Shown piece after piece: positions 1 through 7,710 of a stretch of DNA of 24,474 nucleotides. Each line of letters opens with the position of its first letter. The first letter of the stretch is position 1. A program made the translations under genes and the position numbers. Below the pieces are notes generated by a model. The model ran no database searches. It was not told the origin of the DNA and worked only from the letters and a program-made list of their open reading frames with translations. The stretch covers positions 1-24,474 of the IMG/VR virus record IMGVR_UViG_3300025141_000716, one strand, 5' to 3'. Origin of the DNA: a virus.

Positions 1-121
1 AGCGAAAGGCTTGTACGGCCTGGATAAACCCAAGGGTATCGTCGTCTATTGAGGGATCTTGCCGTAGAGTTCGAAGATCTAGCGACGCCAAAAAATTAAA
101 CTGAGGAGGAGTAAAGGCCAT
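1..121 (-). CDS. Unknown protein, 5' part only (cut by window edge)
   Basis: An open frame starts at an ATG at position 121 on the minus strand and runs for 40 codons to the window edge without a stop. It begins MAFTPPQFNFLASLDL. An AAGGAG Shine-Dalgarno box lies 7 bases before the ATG, inside the end of the upstream 189-aa gene, and only 3 bases separate that gene's stop from this start. It therefore continues the late operon leftwards. Too little is visible to name a function. By position it is probably a virion or injection component, which is inference only. Confidence 0.75.
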   Translation of the reverse strand, partial: MAFTPPQFNFLASLDLRTLRQDPSIDDDTLGFIQAVQAFR

Positions 122-124
122 GAT

Positions 125-694
125 TTATCTCCTTGCCAGCGATCGCGCCAAAGTCTGGCGCATAGCCAGCATGAGCGCCTTCATATGCGCGGAATTAATA
201 CCAGTGACACTCCCACCACCACCACCTGTTCCACCGCCGCCTGCTGCCACCCCACCCGCCAGATGTCCCCCTGGATCCGTGATGCGAGGGCCTACGCCTG
301 CGCCCAGACCTTGCGGTAGGGAGATGCGCTGCGCCTGGGGTGCCGACTCGTGCGGCAGTTGCACGGGCACCCGCCGCGAGGTGTTGTCACCGGGCGTGGC
401 CCTACCCGAGCCAAAGCGACGCACGTTGGCTAGCGGATTGTTCTGCGCCAGGGAGCGCGGCCGGATGGAGGGAAAGCGCTGCTGCTGACGCTGATTGAGA
501 CCGGCAAAGAGGTTTTTGCGGAAAGGCAGATCTACCCCAAATTGCTGCTGCTGCATCTTGACCAGGGCTTGCGCCAGCGCCAATTGCTGCTGTATAGCCT
601 GCTGTCCGGCCTTGCTGTCTCCTGAGCCTAAGATGGCGCCCAGGACTGAGGGGCCAACCGCCTTGAGGATTTCTATACCAATATTAGCCGCCAT
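125..694 (-). CDS. Unknown virion-associated protein with Gly-rich linker (189 aa)
   Basis: The ATG directly follows the stop (TAA) of the upstream gene, within the same late operon. The N-terminal third has a Gly/Ala/Ile-rich stretch (residues 4-24) followed by a Gln-rich helical segment (about 30-50). The middle is Arg/Pro-rich and probably disordered. Residues about 145-160 form an almost pure glycine run, and a basic helical tail ends in SLARR. This mix of an amphipathic N-terminus, disorder and small size in the tail part of the operon resembles ejection or internal virion proteins of short-tailed phages, but no family motif was recognised. The long opposite-strand frame here is a shadow caused by the Gly/Pro-rich composition. 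Confidence 0.75.
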   Translation of the reverse strand: MAANIGIEILKAVGPSVLGAILGSGDSKAGQQAIQQQLALAQALVKMQQQQFGVDLPFRKNLFAGLNQRQQQRFPSIRPRSLAQNNPLANVRRFGSGRATPGDNTSRRVPVQLPHESAPQAQRISLPQGLGAGVGPRITDPGGHLAGGVAAGGGGTGGGGGSVTGINSAHMKALMLAMRQTLARSLARR

Positions 695-1093
695 TTATTC
701 CTCCTTTATCTCAGACAGTTCGTCCTTGCTTATGCGCAAGGCTTTGTTGCGATCGTGGAGTTGCTTGATCTTGTTATTGCTTTTGAATACGGAGCCGCGC
801 AGTCGCAAGAAGAGCTTCTGCTGGAAAGCGTTCAGGCTCGCATATTCCTGGGCATATTGCTCTTTAGCTTTTTCCTGATTCTCTGGCGACTCCAACAGGA
901 GTGCGGTGACTTGCTCTTCTTTGACCGCGATGGCGGCGGCGGTCTGTCGGTATTGCGTCAGAAGCTGCGCCAGTTGCGCGGCCAAAGACTCGATGCGCTC
1001 GATCTGCTCCAGATCGACGTGGTGTATCTTTTCCTCGATCTCCAGCAAATGCTCTTCTGTGGTGACACTTTCAAGGGCGAGAACTTGACTCAT
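695..1093 (-). CDS. Coiled-coil protein of the tail region (132 aa)
   Basis: The ATG at 1093 overlaps the upstream stop as TGATG, with a GGAG box 7 bases before it. A GTG one codon earlier (1096) is the only alternative start. The protein is almost entirely helical by inspection: Glu, Lys, Gln and Leu dominate from residue 10 to the end with heptad-like spacing of Leu/Ile, for example around LEQIERIESLAAQLAQLL. No Cys, signal peptide or membrane segment is seen. It is probably a structural or assembly coiled coil. The family was not recognised. Confidence 0.75.
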   Translation of the reverse strand: MSQVLALESVTTEEHLLEIEEKIHHVDLEQIERIESLAAQLAQLLTQYRQTAAAIAVKEEQVTALLLESPENQEKAKEQYAQEYASLNAFQQKLFLRLRGSVFKSNNKIKQLHDRNKALRISKDELSEIKEE

Positions 1094-1467
1094 CACAGTC
1101 TCCGTGAAAAGGTTCGAATGCGTTCGTAATTGGCTCGTTGCTCAGGGGGCGAAACGCCCACGTGACACAGGACTTTGGTCTCGGCGGTGGTGCCGGAGTC
1201 GATGACACGCACCATAAGCGTGCCCAGGGTGTCCGTGTCGGTGGCGTTGAGTCGCACGGTATAGTCTCCGTCTGATAACTCGGCCCAGGTTCCATCTGCG
1301 GCGGCGGCATAGGCGGCTCCAGCTTTGGATATTTCGATGGTCGGCGCGGCAATCGTTAGCTCCAGGGTGCGGTAGTTGGTCGCATCTACTAAAGTCACCG
1401 GCACCTTCTGTCCAGCCTGGGCATGCCCCAGGTAGACCGGGCCTATAAACAGGCCAATATCAGCCAT
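1093..1467 (-). CDS. Beta-rich phage structural protein (124 aa)
   Basis: The start overlaps the stop of the 134-aa gene as TAATG, so translation is likely coupled. The middle (about residues 35-90) follows a pattern I know from many phage tail or neck proteins: TIEISKAGAAYA, then TWAELSDGDYTVRLNATDTDTLGTL. That is, a strand with an ISK-x-G motif, a turn with E-x-x-D-G-x-Y, and a strand ending in a D-T-x-G-T-L turn, which suggests a small beta-sandwich. One Cys lies near the C-terminus. The role is probably a minor virion or tail component. The pattern match is from memory and not searched. Confidence 0.75.
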   Translation of the reverse strand: MADIGLFIGPVYLGHAQAGQKVPVTLVDATNYRTLELTIAAPTIEISKAGAAYAAAADGTWAELSDGDYTVRLNATDTDTLGTLMVRVIDSGTTAETKVLCHVGVSPPEQRANYERIRTFSRRL

Positions 1468-1871
1468 TAATCACTCGTGTCCTCGTCTTCCTCGTCCAGC
1501 GCATCGATGCCAAAGACCAGTTCTTTGACCTGTCCAAAGACGAAGATCTGGTAGACCTGGGCTACGACTTTCAAGATGCGCTCTTTCTGCTTCTTGTTTA
1601 GCGTGGTCAAGGTCGGATAATCCTCATCGGCGATTTTGCCCTGAATTTTCTTGGACAGCTTGAAGCGGTTCCACTTCTCCGATTCATTGACCTCCATCGA
1701 ATCGGGCGCAAAGCGTAGGGAGCGCACGACCACATCGCCCAGGCGCACCGCCTTGGAGTCCTCATCGTCTTGCTCGTCGGTGAGAGGCTTGCCCTGATCG
1801 TCCATGATAAACACGTTGAAGTCGATGCCCTTCTTGTTGGGTAGGTCAACTACCTTTTCGTCTTGAGACAT
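1467..1871 (-). CDS. Acidic phage protein of unknown function (134 aa)
   Basis: An AAAGGA box 5 bases before the ATG supports the start. The stop overlaps the next start as TAATG. The protein has an acidic, probably disordered segment near residues 30-40 (TDEQDDEDS), a mixed core with the hydrophobic stretch VVAQVYQIFVFGQVKELVFG near residues 100-120, and a very acidic tail (DEEDEDTSD). Acidic ends flanking a small core are common in phage assembly chaperones, but no family was recognised and this is only suggestive. Confidence 0.75.
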   Translation of the reverse strand: MSQDEKVVDLPNKKGIDFNVFIMDDQGKPLTDEQDDEDSKAVRLGDVVVRSLRFAPDSMEVNESEKWNRFKLSKKIQGKIADEDYPTLTTLNKKQKERILKVVAQVYQIFVFGQVKELVFGIDALDEEDEDTSD

Positions 1872-1896
1872 GAGGATCCTTTCTGGCGGTTGAAGG

Positions 1897-2163
1897 TTAG
1901 TTTTGGCGCGTCATGGCGCCCTGTAGAAAGCCGTTCATCGTAGAGATACCTTCCGACATTTTGGCGATCCCCTCCTTGATGTCTTTCAGGCTCTCATTCA
2001 TCTCAGCCATCTCTTTGGTGATCTCGTCGTGGCCGCTGTGTCCATTGCTGTTCTTGCCTAAGAATTTATAGGCCAACATCGTGCCCACCACTCCCAGGAT
2101 TCCGCCTCCTCCTCCCGAGCCCACATGAGTTGCGTCTACGGCGCCCAAGAGTTCGTGTTCCAT
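1897..2163 (-). CDS. Small protein with Gly-rich membrane-like segment (88 aa)
   Basis: The ATG at 2163 overlaps the stop of the 65-aa gene as TAATG. A longer open frame reaches upstream to 2280 but would run through that gene, so the coupled start is preferred. Residues about 16-36 contain five glycines followed by ILGVVGTMLAYKFLG, a possible single membrane span or fusion-like glycine helix. The rest is a polar helix rich in Met, Glu and Lys (EMAEMNESLKDIKEGIAKM) with coiled-coil character. The function is unknown. A small membrane-active or assembly role is possible. Confidence 0.7.
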   Translation of the reverse strand: MEHELLGAVDATHVGSGGGGGILGVVGTMLAYKFLGKNSNGHSGHDEITKEMAEMNESLKDIKEGIAKMSEGISTMNGFLQGAMTRQN

Positions 2164-2360
2164 TATCGACTCTCCTCGGAAGTCAACATCGCATCCTGTC
2201 GTCCCTCCACCGCATCGAACCGCTTCTGCAATGCCTGCTGTCGGCTGATCTCTATCGGTCCATCCACCATCCTCTGGCAATACTCAGCCAGCGTCTCCCC
2301 CTCGCGGAGGATGGCGTCGGCTTCTTGTGCGGCAGTGAGTGTGATCATATGGTCGGCCAT
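2163..2360 (-). CDS. Small helical protein (65 aa), unknown
   Basis: The ATG overlaps the stop of the tail-fibre gene as TAATG, and its own stop overlaps the next start the same way, so it is embedded in a coupled chain. The sequence (MADHMITLTAAQEADAIL...) is polar and helix-prone with no Cys and no membrane segment. Its place just after a fibre gene would suit a fibre-assembly helper, but nothing in the sequence proves it. No family was recognised. Confidence 0.65.
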   Translation of the reverse strand: MADHMITLTAAQEADAILREGETLAEYCQRMVDGPIEISRQQALQKRFDAVEGRQDAMLTSEESR

Positions 2361-4546
2361 TATTGTATCAGTCCTTTCACCTGGGCTTCCAGCAGGGCGA
2401 TGCGGTGGTCTCTATCGTCTAAAGCTTCCTTCAACTCCATGATGTGGGTATGATTCTGCCAGATGCCACCCCCCAATAAACTGTTCATGCGCTGCATATT
2501 GTAGAAGTGGCCCTCGCTACTTAACACCCCCACTCGCTTCAAGTCTTCGGCGTTGGCGTCTATCTGGGCGTCCCATCTCGTCATCATGATCCCCACATTG
2601 TTGTGGAGGGTACGTTCAAAGGTGCGAATAAGCCCGATATCGTCTTCGCCATCCAACGCCACACCATCCAAATCACCGCTACCAGCTGTGATGTTGGTCG
2701 CGTGGAGCGCGCCATCGCCTTTGATTAGAAGTCGAGTCGTATCGGCATTGTCGAAACTAACCAAGTTTCCCGTAGCAGCAACAGCGGCAATGCTGGTCCC
2801 ACCGTCCGTAATATTTCCGCTAATTTGAACTACCCCATCGCTTGCCGTAATATCTGTAGTGTCGGCAGCTTCCCCTAAATTTCCCTGTAGGCGCAAGGCA
2901 GCGGAAGCGGCACCGTCCGCATCTTTGAATCCCATCACTAATAACCCTCCAGCAGTAGCTTCGCCCTTTTTAAGCGTTCCATAGGTATCAGCCTCTGCAT
3001 AACCCGTCATCGCGTGACCCACATCGCTACTCTTCAGCGCCAACGCTTCATCGTCATTTGCCCCTTGATTAATCGTTAACCCCTGCGTCATGTTGGTGTT
3101 GGTGGTGTCGCCAATGAAGACGTTGCCGCCGTTGAAATGGCTGTCACCATAGCTACGGAGTGTTACGTTTGCAACTTCGGAGTCGTCGTGCAAGGAAAAG
3201 TACCCCCCGTAACCCGGCACATCCTCCAGGTTAACCCGAAGGTTATAAGAGTCGCCACTGTCAACTAACTGGACCTTGTGACCAGATCCGGCAATCTGCA
3301 AAGCTTCCGTTGGACTCGCCGTGCCGATGCCTACGTTGCCAGCGTTATCCGCCGCCATTACCACAGTCCCCGGCGCCGCTCCCTGTGAGGCACCCACCCG
3401 CAATTGCCAGTCTCCGAAGTTCGTTTTATTGGTGATGAAGTCCCAATTCCTGGCCCCTCCATTGGCGTGGCCAGTCTCCAAAGTGAAGGTGGGAGACTGG
3501 CTTGTGTTTTTGATAATAATGCCGGTTGCGTCCGTGGCTGTAGTTACGTCTAGCACCTCGCCAGGACTCGCCGTGCCGATGCCTACGTTGCCGTCGATGA
3601 CCACAGCGCCCGATCCCACGACATCGGGATTGATCAACAGATTGGTCCCATCATACGAGATGGTCGCATCCTCGCCCGTGCCAAAGACCATCGCCTTGGA
3701 ATCGAGTAGATGGATCTGCTCCGAGACGTAGACGTTTTTCGCGACACCTAAGCCCCCATCGGTCTGGATCGAGCCGGTTGTGCCAGAGGCCGAATCCGTG
3801 GTATCGTCCACCACGATGGCAGGCACAAAGGTTGCCGTAGCCGCTACAAAGGTCAGCGAGTCCGAGCCTGCGATACGGATGCGCAGATCGTCTTCGGCGG
3901 CGGCATAGAGCCCCGAGTCCTTGTCCTCGTCCAGCATCACGCCCACGCCTCCCGCCTCACCGGAAAACCACTCCTCCTGGGGCATCGTCAGGTCCAAGAG
4001 GATGCGGCCCGTAGACGCATGGACTACCTCGACGTAGCCTACGACTTGGACAAACTCAGAGGACGAAGGTCGCGTCAGCGTCCAGCTTCCAGCTGTAGTC
4101 GATAAATAGACGGGATCGCCTACGGCACCGGACGATGTATCGACGCCTGAGATTTCTTTGACTTGCGCTACCGTGCCATCCGCATCGTTGGAGATCGCCG
4201 CATCGGCTACGCCTACGGCAAATAGATGCAAGGCCAGCGTAGCCGATGCATCGGCCAGGGCGACGGTCGGGTAGTTGTCCGTGCCATCGGAGTAGGTGCC
4301 CGAAAAGTAGATCAGATCGTTGGCCGCCATGGCCGAGCCGGAGTCGTTTCTGACTTTGTGGCGCAAGCCCAAAGGCGAGGCATGCGAGCGCATCGAGCCG
4401 GGACGCAAGCCGTTGTCCTGTACGTTGAGGTAATCCAGCTTGGTGGTATTTAAAAGGGTGCGGATCTCGGTCAGGGGCACCGAGACGTGCGTCCAGTTGT
4501 GGGCCAGTCCGTTGGCACCGGCCAGGGTCAGAGAGAGGGCTGGCAT
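2360..4546 (-). CDS. Tail fibre / receptor-binding-type protein (728 aa)
   Basis: A long, Cys-free protein rich in Gly, Ala, Ser, Thr and Asp with short repeating beta-strand patterns. The motif GNVGIGTASP occurs at about residues 319-328 and 403-412, with a weaker relative (GGNVFIGDTT) near 473-482. This motif is typical of fibres in aquatic phages and of beta-helical repeat proteins. The N-terminal 200 residues look like a separate attachment region. The last ~30 residues (HTHIMELKEALDDRD...LEAQVKGLIQ) form a coiled coil, consistent with a trimer. No clear S74-type self-cleaving chaperone motif is seen. The start overlaps the stop of the nozzle-like gene as TAATG, as expected for an attached fibre. 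The fibre call is strong and receptor binding is inferred. Confidence 0.8.
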   Translation of the reverse strand: MPALSLTLAGANGLAHNWTHVSVPLTEIRTLLNTTKLDYLNVQDNGLRPGSMRSHASPLGLRHKVRNDSGSAMAANDLIYFSGTYSDGTDNYPTVALADASATLALHLFAVGVADAAISNDADGTVAQVKEISGVDTSSGAVGDPVYLSTTAGSWTLTRPSSSEFVQVVGYVEVVHASTGRILLDLTMPQEEWFSGEAGGVGVMLDEDKDSGLYAAAEDDLRIRIAGSDSLTFVAATATFVPAIVVDDTTDSASGTTGSIQTDGGLGVAKNVYVSEQIHLLDSKAMVFGTGEDATISYDGTNLLINPDVVGSGAVVIDGNVGIGTASPGEVLDVTTATDATGIIIKNTSQSPTFTLETGHANGGARNWDFITNKTNFGDWQLRVGASQGAAPGTVVMAADNAGNVGIGTASPTEALQIAGSGHKVQLVDSGDSYNLRVNLEDVPGYGGYFSLHDDSEVANVTLRSYGDSHFNGGNVFIGDTTNTNMTQGLTINQGANDDEALALKSSDVGHAMTGYAEADTYGTLKKGEATAGGLLVMGFKDADGAASAALRLQGNLGEAADTTDITASDGVVQISGNITDGGTSIAAVAATGNLVSFDNADTTRLLIKGDGALHATNITAGSGDLDGVALDGEDDIGLIRTFERTLHNNVGIMMTRWDAQIDANAEDLKRVGVLSSEGHFYNMQRMNSLLGGGIWQNHTHIMELKEALDDRDHRIALLEAQVKGLIQ
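3312..3592. repeat. Pair of 29-bp exact direct repeats inside the fibre gene
   Basis: Positions 3312-3340 and 3564-3592 are identical and encode the repeated GNVGIGTASP strand-turn motif. The identity is at nucleotide level, so the two copies are either recent or kept alike by recombination. Confidence 0.9.
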
Positions 4547-6216
4547 TAGCGTCGATCCTCCAGATAGCCCATCAGTAAGTAGGCGTCGAGCTCAAAAGGT
4601 TCCGCGATGGAGCCGTTGTCCGACAGCGTCAGATCAAAGACCTTGCCAATAGTCGAAGGTTCTGCGTCTACCAAGGTGATTTCTCCCGCATTCCAGGTGC
4701 CGCCATCGCCCCAGGCGCCGTCTTGTACGTCGGTAGTCCACAGCGACAGGGCGACATCCAAAGACAAGGTCGCCTGCTGGGAGCGCGCACCGCCATCGGC
4801 GCGTAAGAAGGCGGTCAACTCGCCCGATCCAACCTGAGTGCCATGCACCCATATCTTGCGCATATCTTTGGTGTGGAAGGTCACCCCGTCTTCTTTGCCG
4901 TTGTAGCCCGAGCGCACGATCTTGAAAGGGATGGAGGTGCCATTATCGTCAAAGACCGAGGGGGCATCCATCTCATAAAATTGCCCGTTGGAGCCAATAA
5001 AGGCTTTGGGTTGACCGGTGGCCGACAAGAGTCCTGTGCTATCGACCCGTGCGGTAAACGCCGTGGAGCAGGGCAATTGCAACTGGTCGTTGTTGCGGAT
5101 GCGGAAAAAAGGCGCAAAGTTTTCCGGATCTTGCGCATGACGGATCGCCGAGGGCACATTGAGGCAGAGCAGAAGATCGTTTCTAATCTCGCCTCCCGTA
5201 GAAAAGGTTGACGCGGTGGTCAGGGCGAAGCGCACTTCTTGCAAGTGAGGCAACCAAATCGCCACGATCTGTTCGAAGCGCTCGGGCGCAAAGCCGGGTA
5301 AGTCCTCATAGGTCGTGCCTCTCACGGCGCGGCGGATGGCGGGCCACAGTTCGTGCAGCGTCGGCGTCGAGCGCCCAAACTGCGCCACCATCATCGGACC
5401 TTGCTCCGACCAGAAGAAGGCGAAGTTTTCCGCGTCGTTGCCCCGCGCTTGCGGCACCTCGACGTAGGACTTGAAGTCCATCGGACCTACCTGGGCAGAC
5501 AACTCGTCAAAATCCCAATCGACGGCCGTCGCCTCGCCCTTGGTATACATGCGGGTGAAGGTGCGTCCTCCTACGGTGAGATAGGGGCCGATCTTCTTGA
5601 CGCAGCGGATGCGATCGCCTCTCGATCCTACGACATCCTGGGCAATGTTGAGATCCCAATCGGTGCCGTCTCTCACTCCCGAGGGAAAGAAGGAGTAGGG
5701 GAAGGAGGCATTGCCCGAGGCGACGAGGCGATTGGCAAAGACTTCGGCGTGGGTACAGGGGTCTGAATAGGTCGCACTTCCTGGGGTGGTCCACGTCTCA
5801 GCCGAGTCCATGGCGCGCAAGGTCGTGCCCTCAAAGACATACGCCTTATTGGCAAATTGCACCACATCGGGAATCGAGTCGGCGGCAAAGGTGGGCGCGT
5901 GCGCCGAGCCATACGTGCGAGATGCACTGGCAAAGGTATAGACCTTATTGCCTCCGGAAGCCTCGACAAAGAGCATGAGCTTTTGGGTGCCATCGTCAAA
6001 GTGCGCATCAAAGCCCTTGACCGAGTCGAGTGTCGCCGAGCCGATGTTCTCAGAAGAGAGCAGGCGGATACCCAGGTCCTTGGTCAGGGCGCCCAGCACC
6101 GCCATGTGCCCATTTTGCACGAGTCGATACCTGCGCTCGGCATCTGTCAGATCTTGCCGGATGCCGCCGTAGATCTCGTTTTCGTACCAGACGATTTCCC
6201 CGTCGCGCTCGATCAT
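4546..6216 (-). CDS. Probable tail nozzle / tail-tubular-B-like protein (556 aa)
   Basis: The start overlaps the stop of the 52-aa gene as TAATG. The protein is beta-rich with repeated short strands and aromatic turns through most of its length. The N-terminus has the pattern GGIRQDLTDAERRYRLVQNG, which recalls the opening of podoviral nozzle proteins (a GG-x-R start, then a line setting up the gene's variables before a propeller). Later stretches such as FANKAYVFEGTTLRAMD and FANRLVASGNASFP look like successive propeller blades. It lies between an adaptor-like protein and the tail fibre, the expected place for a nozzle. Assignment rests on size, order and fold impression, not on a catalytic motif. 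Another large tail or baseplate protein remains possible. Confidence 0.5.
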   Translation of the reverse strand: MIERDGEIVWYENEIYGGIRQDLTDAERRYRLVQNGHMAVLGALTKDLGIRLLSSENIGSATLDSVKGFDAHFDDGTQKLMLFVEASGGNKVYTFASASRTYGSAHAPTFAADSIPDVVQFANKAYVFEGTTLRAMDSAETWTTPGSATYSDPCTHAEVFANRLVASGNASFPYSFFPSGVRDGTDWDLNIAQDVVGSRGDRIRCVKKIGPYLTVGGRTFTRMYTKGEATAVDWDFDELSAQVGPMDFKSYVEVPQARGNDAENFAFFWSEQGPMMVAQFGRSTPTLHELWPAIRRAVRGTTYEDLPGFAPERFEQIVAIWLPHLQEVRFALTTASTFSTGGEIRNDLLLCLNVPSAIRHAQDPENFAPFFRIRNNDQLQLPCSTAFTARVDSTGLLSATGQPKAFIGSNGQFYEMDAPSVFDDNGTSIPFKIVRSGYNGKEDGVTFHTKDMRKIWVHGTQVGSGELTAFLRADGGARSQQATLSLDVALSLWTTDVQDGAWGDGGTWNAGEITLVDAEPSTIGKVFDLTLSDNGSIAEPFELDAYLLMGYLEDRR

Positions 6217-6374
6217 TAGTTCGCTTTGGCTTTCCTCTTGGGCTTACTCTTGAGCGCCGCTTCCGCCTCTTTCAAAGCGGCTTCCGCCTCTTCCTTCTCC
6301 TGTTGGGCCTTGCGTCGGGCCAGGGTCTGACCTCCGGGGGCATGCACGGTAAAGGGCTTGCTTTTGTTGGGCAT
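6216..6374 (-). CDS. Small basic helical protein (52 aa)
   Basis: A short gene in the gap between the adaptor-like and nozzle-like genes. AGGAG lies 7 bases before the ATG at 6374, and the TAA overlaps the next ATG as TAATG. The protein begins MPNKSKPFTVHAPGG, has an imperfect helical repeat (EEAEAALK then EAEAALK, about residues 28-42), and ends in a very basic tail (KSKPKRKAKAN). The Glu/Ala/Lys helix with a basic tail could bind nucleic acid or act as a small scaffold, but that is speculation. The strong ribosome site and tight packing support it as real. Confidence 0.75.
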   Translation of the reverse strand: MPNKSKPFTVHAPGGQTLARRKAQQEKEEAEAALKEAEAALKSKPKRKAKAN

Positions 6375-6376
6375 GA

Positions 6377-7270
6377 TCATTCTCCTAAGTCTACAGGTAT
6401 GACCTGATCGGGTTTAGAATACTGCCTGGAAGAGATCCATTGCAGCATCTCTTTCAATTCTCCAGGCTCACTGACGGTGCCGTAAAATTGGCGCCTGAGT
6501 TCGCGGAAGCGGTTACGGTTTTTAATAGCGCCCACCATCGATGCATGGGTCGACTGGGTCGAGTGAAAATCTTCAGGCACCGGCGAGAGCACGCAAAACT
6601 TCGAAGTCGTATCCGGAGTCGTAGTCCACGTATCTACGGTGAAGACGCGGGAGGCGTAGTCGGTGATTTCGCGACGCTGCCCCAAGCCAGTGCCATCGTA
6701 GATATACAGATGCATGCCGTTGTAGTAATCGTCTCTCAGGTCGATCTTCCCGAAGTTCGAAGTCCAGTTGGGATCCGAGGTGAAGGAGGTCAAGCTGGTT
6801 GAGGTGCCTGCCGAGGCAGTGCCCTGGATCATCGAGCCCAAGGTGGGCACATACCAGATCGTAGCCGCATTGGTCTTGGCCTGAGAGGGCGTAGGCATGC
6901 AGCGGATCTGATCGTTTTCCATGGCAAAGCGAAACGTCGAGGTCTGCGACAGCAAAGGCCCCGCATCAAAGGCCAGCGCCTCTTTGAGCCGAGCATAGGG
7001 CCAGTCGGTCTTGGCGTCGGTGCCCAAATCTTCCACCATGAAGATGCGGGTGCCGTGCCGTGCATTTTGTGGCAGATCGTAGAGCGCCTGATCGGCCACC
7101 AGGGATATATTGGTGCGCGCAATAAAGAAGGTCGGATCCTTCTGGATGATCTCTCGGAGCAAGAAGCGACCCGCCGTATCGAGACGGCGCCAGATCTCCT
7201 CGCCACCGAAGAAGTTGTCTCCGGCAGATAAATGCGACTTGAAGTCATCGACCATCTCGGTGTAGATCAT
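6377..7270 (-). CDS. Head-to-tail adaptor / tail-tubular-A-like protein (297 aa)
   Basis: The ATG at 7270 overlaps the upstream stop as TGATG and has a GGAG box. The open frame extends further upstream to 7396, but that extension only reads through the previous gene in another frame. The N-terminal 60 residues are helical (MIYTEMVDDFKSHL, EEIWRRLDTAGRFLLREII), followed by a strand pattern ISLVADQALYDLP typical of phage adaptor proteins that sit under the portal. The rest is a mixed beta domain and a C-terminal helical Arg/Gln-rich segment. Gene order (after capsid, before nozzle) agrees. The adaptor role is inferred from pattern and order. Confidence 0.5.
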   Translation of the reverse strand: MIYTEMVDDFKSHLSAGDNFFGGEEIWRRLDTAGRFLLREIIQKDPTFFIARTNISLVADQALYDLPQNARHGTRIFMVEDLGTDAKTDWPYARLKEALAFDAGPLLSQTSTFRFAMENDQIRCMPTPSQAKTNAATIWYVPTLGSMIQGTASAGTSTSLTSFTSDPNWTSNFGKIDLRDDYYNGMHLYIYDGTGLGQRREITDYASRVFTVDTWTTTPDTTSKFCVLSPVPEDFHSTQSTHASMVGAIKNRNRFRELRRQFYGTVSEPGELKEMLQWISSRQYSKPDQVIPVDLGE

Positions 7271-7710
7271 CAGTAAATCTCCCCGTATTCCATGTTCATC
7301 ATCGACCTCATATCCTCTTTGGGCACATTGATCGCCCCCAACTCTTCGGCGTCTTTGGCTACGGCAGGCCGGATCTCGCGGGCAATAGCTTCGCAATCGT
7401 CGCGATACTGTTTGACCTCTCGTTCTTCGGCCTTTTCCTGGCGCTCGATCGCCTCGCCCAATACGATGTCGGGACCTCTCCTTTGCAGATCCATCGCAGC
7501 GATGACTTGCAGAGTGCGATTATCCAAAGGCCGATAGGAGCCATCCGGATTTTGGATCGTATCGATTAAGACCTCGCGCTCATAGAGTTGGTTCTTCGAC
7601 GGGATTTTTCGATACAGCTTCCACTTCTGGCTCATCGGGTGCCACTTGACATTCAGCTTTGAGTCGTAGGCTTTGAGCCTTTTCATAAACACTCGATCGG
7701 GTATATACAT
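7270..7710 (-). CDS. Phage protein of unknown function overlapping the transferase gene (146 aa)
   Basis: GGAGG lies 3 bases before the ATG at 7710; a later ATG at 7686 has no ribosome site. The first 131 bases overlap the 3' end of the methyltransferase-glycosyltransferase gene in another frame, an unusually long overlap. The N-terminus (residues 9-35) has a small mixed domain, FMKRLKAYDSKLNVKWHP then QKWKLYRK. The C-terminal half is a charged helix (EAIERQEKAEEREVKQYRDD) ending in an acidic/Met-rich tail. This resembles small conserved phage proteins found near head-tail genes. No name is offered. Confidence 0.65.
   Translation of the reverse strand: MYIPDRVFMKRLKAYDSKLNVKWHPMSQKWKLYRKIPSKNQLYEREVLIDTIQNPDGSYRPLDNRTLQVIAAMDLQRRGPDIVLGEAIERQEKAEEREVKQYRDDCEAIAREIRPAVAKDAEELGAINVPKEDMRSMMNMEYGEIY

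Noticed and set aside
120-488. 122-codon plus-strand frame at the left end, Pro/Arg-rich
   Set aside because: It mirrors the Gly-rich segment of the minus-strand 189-aa gene.
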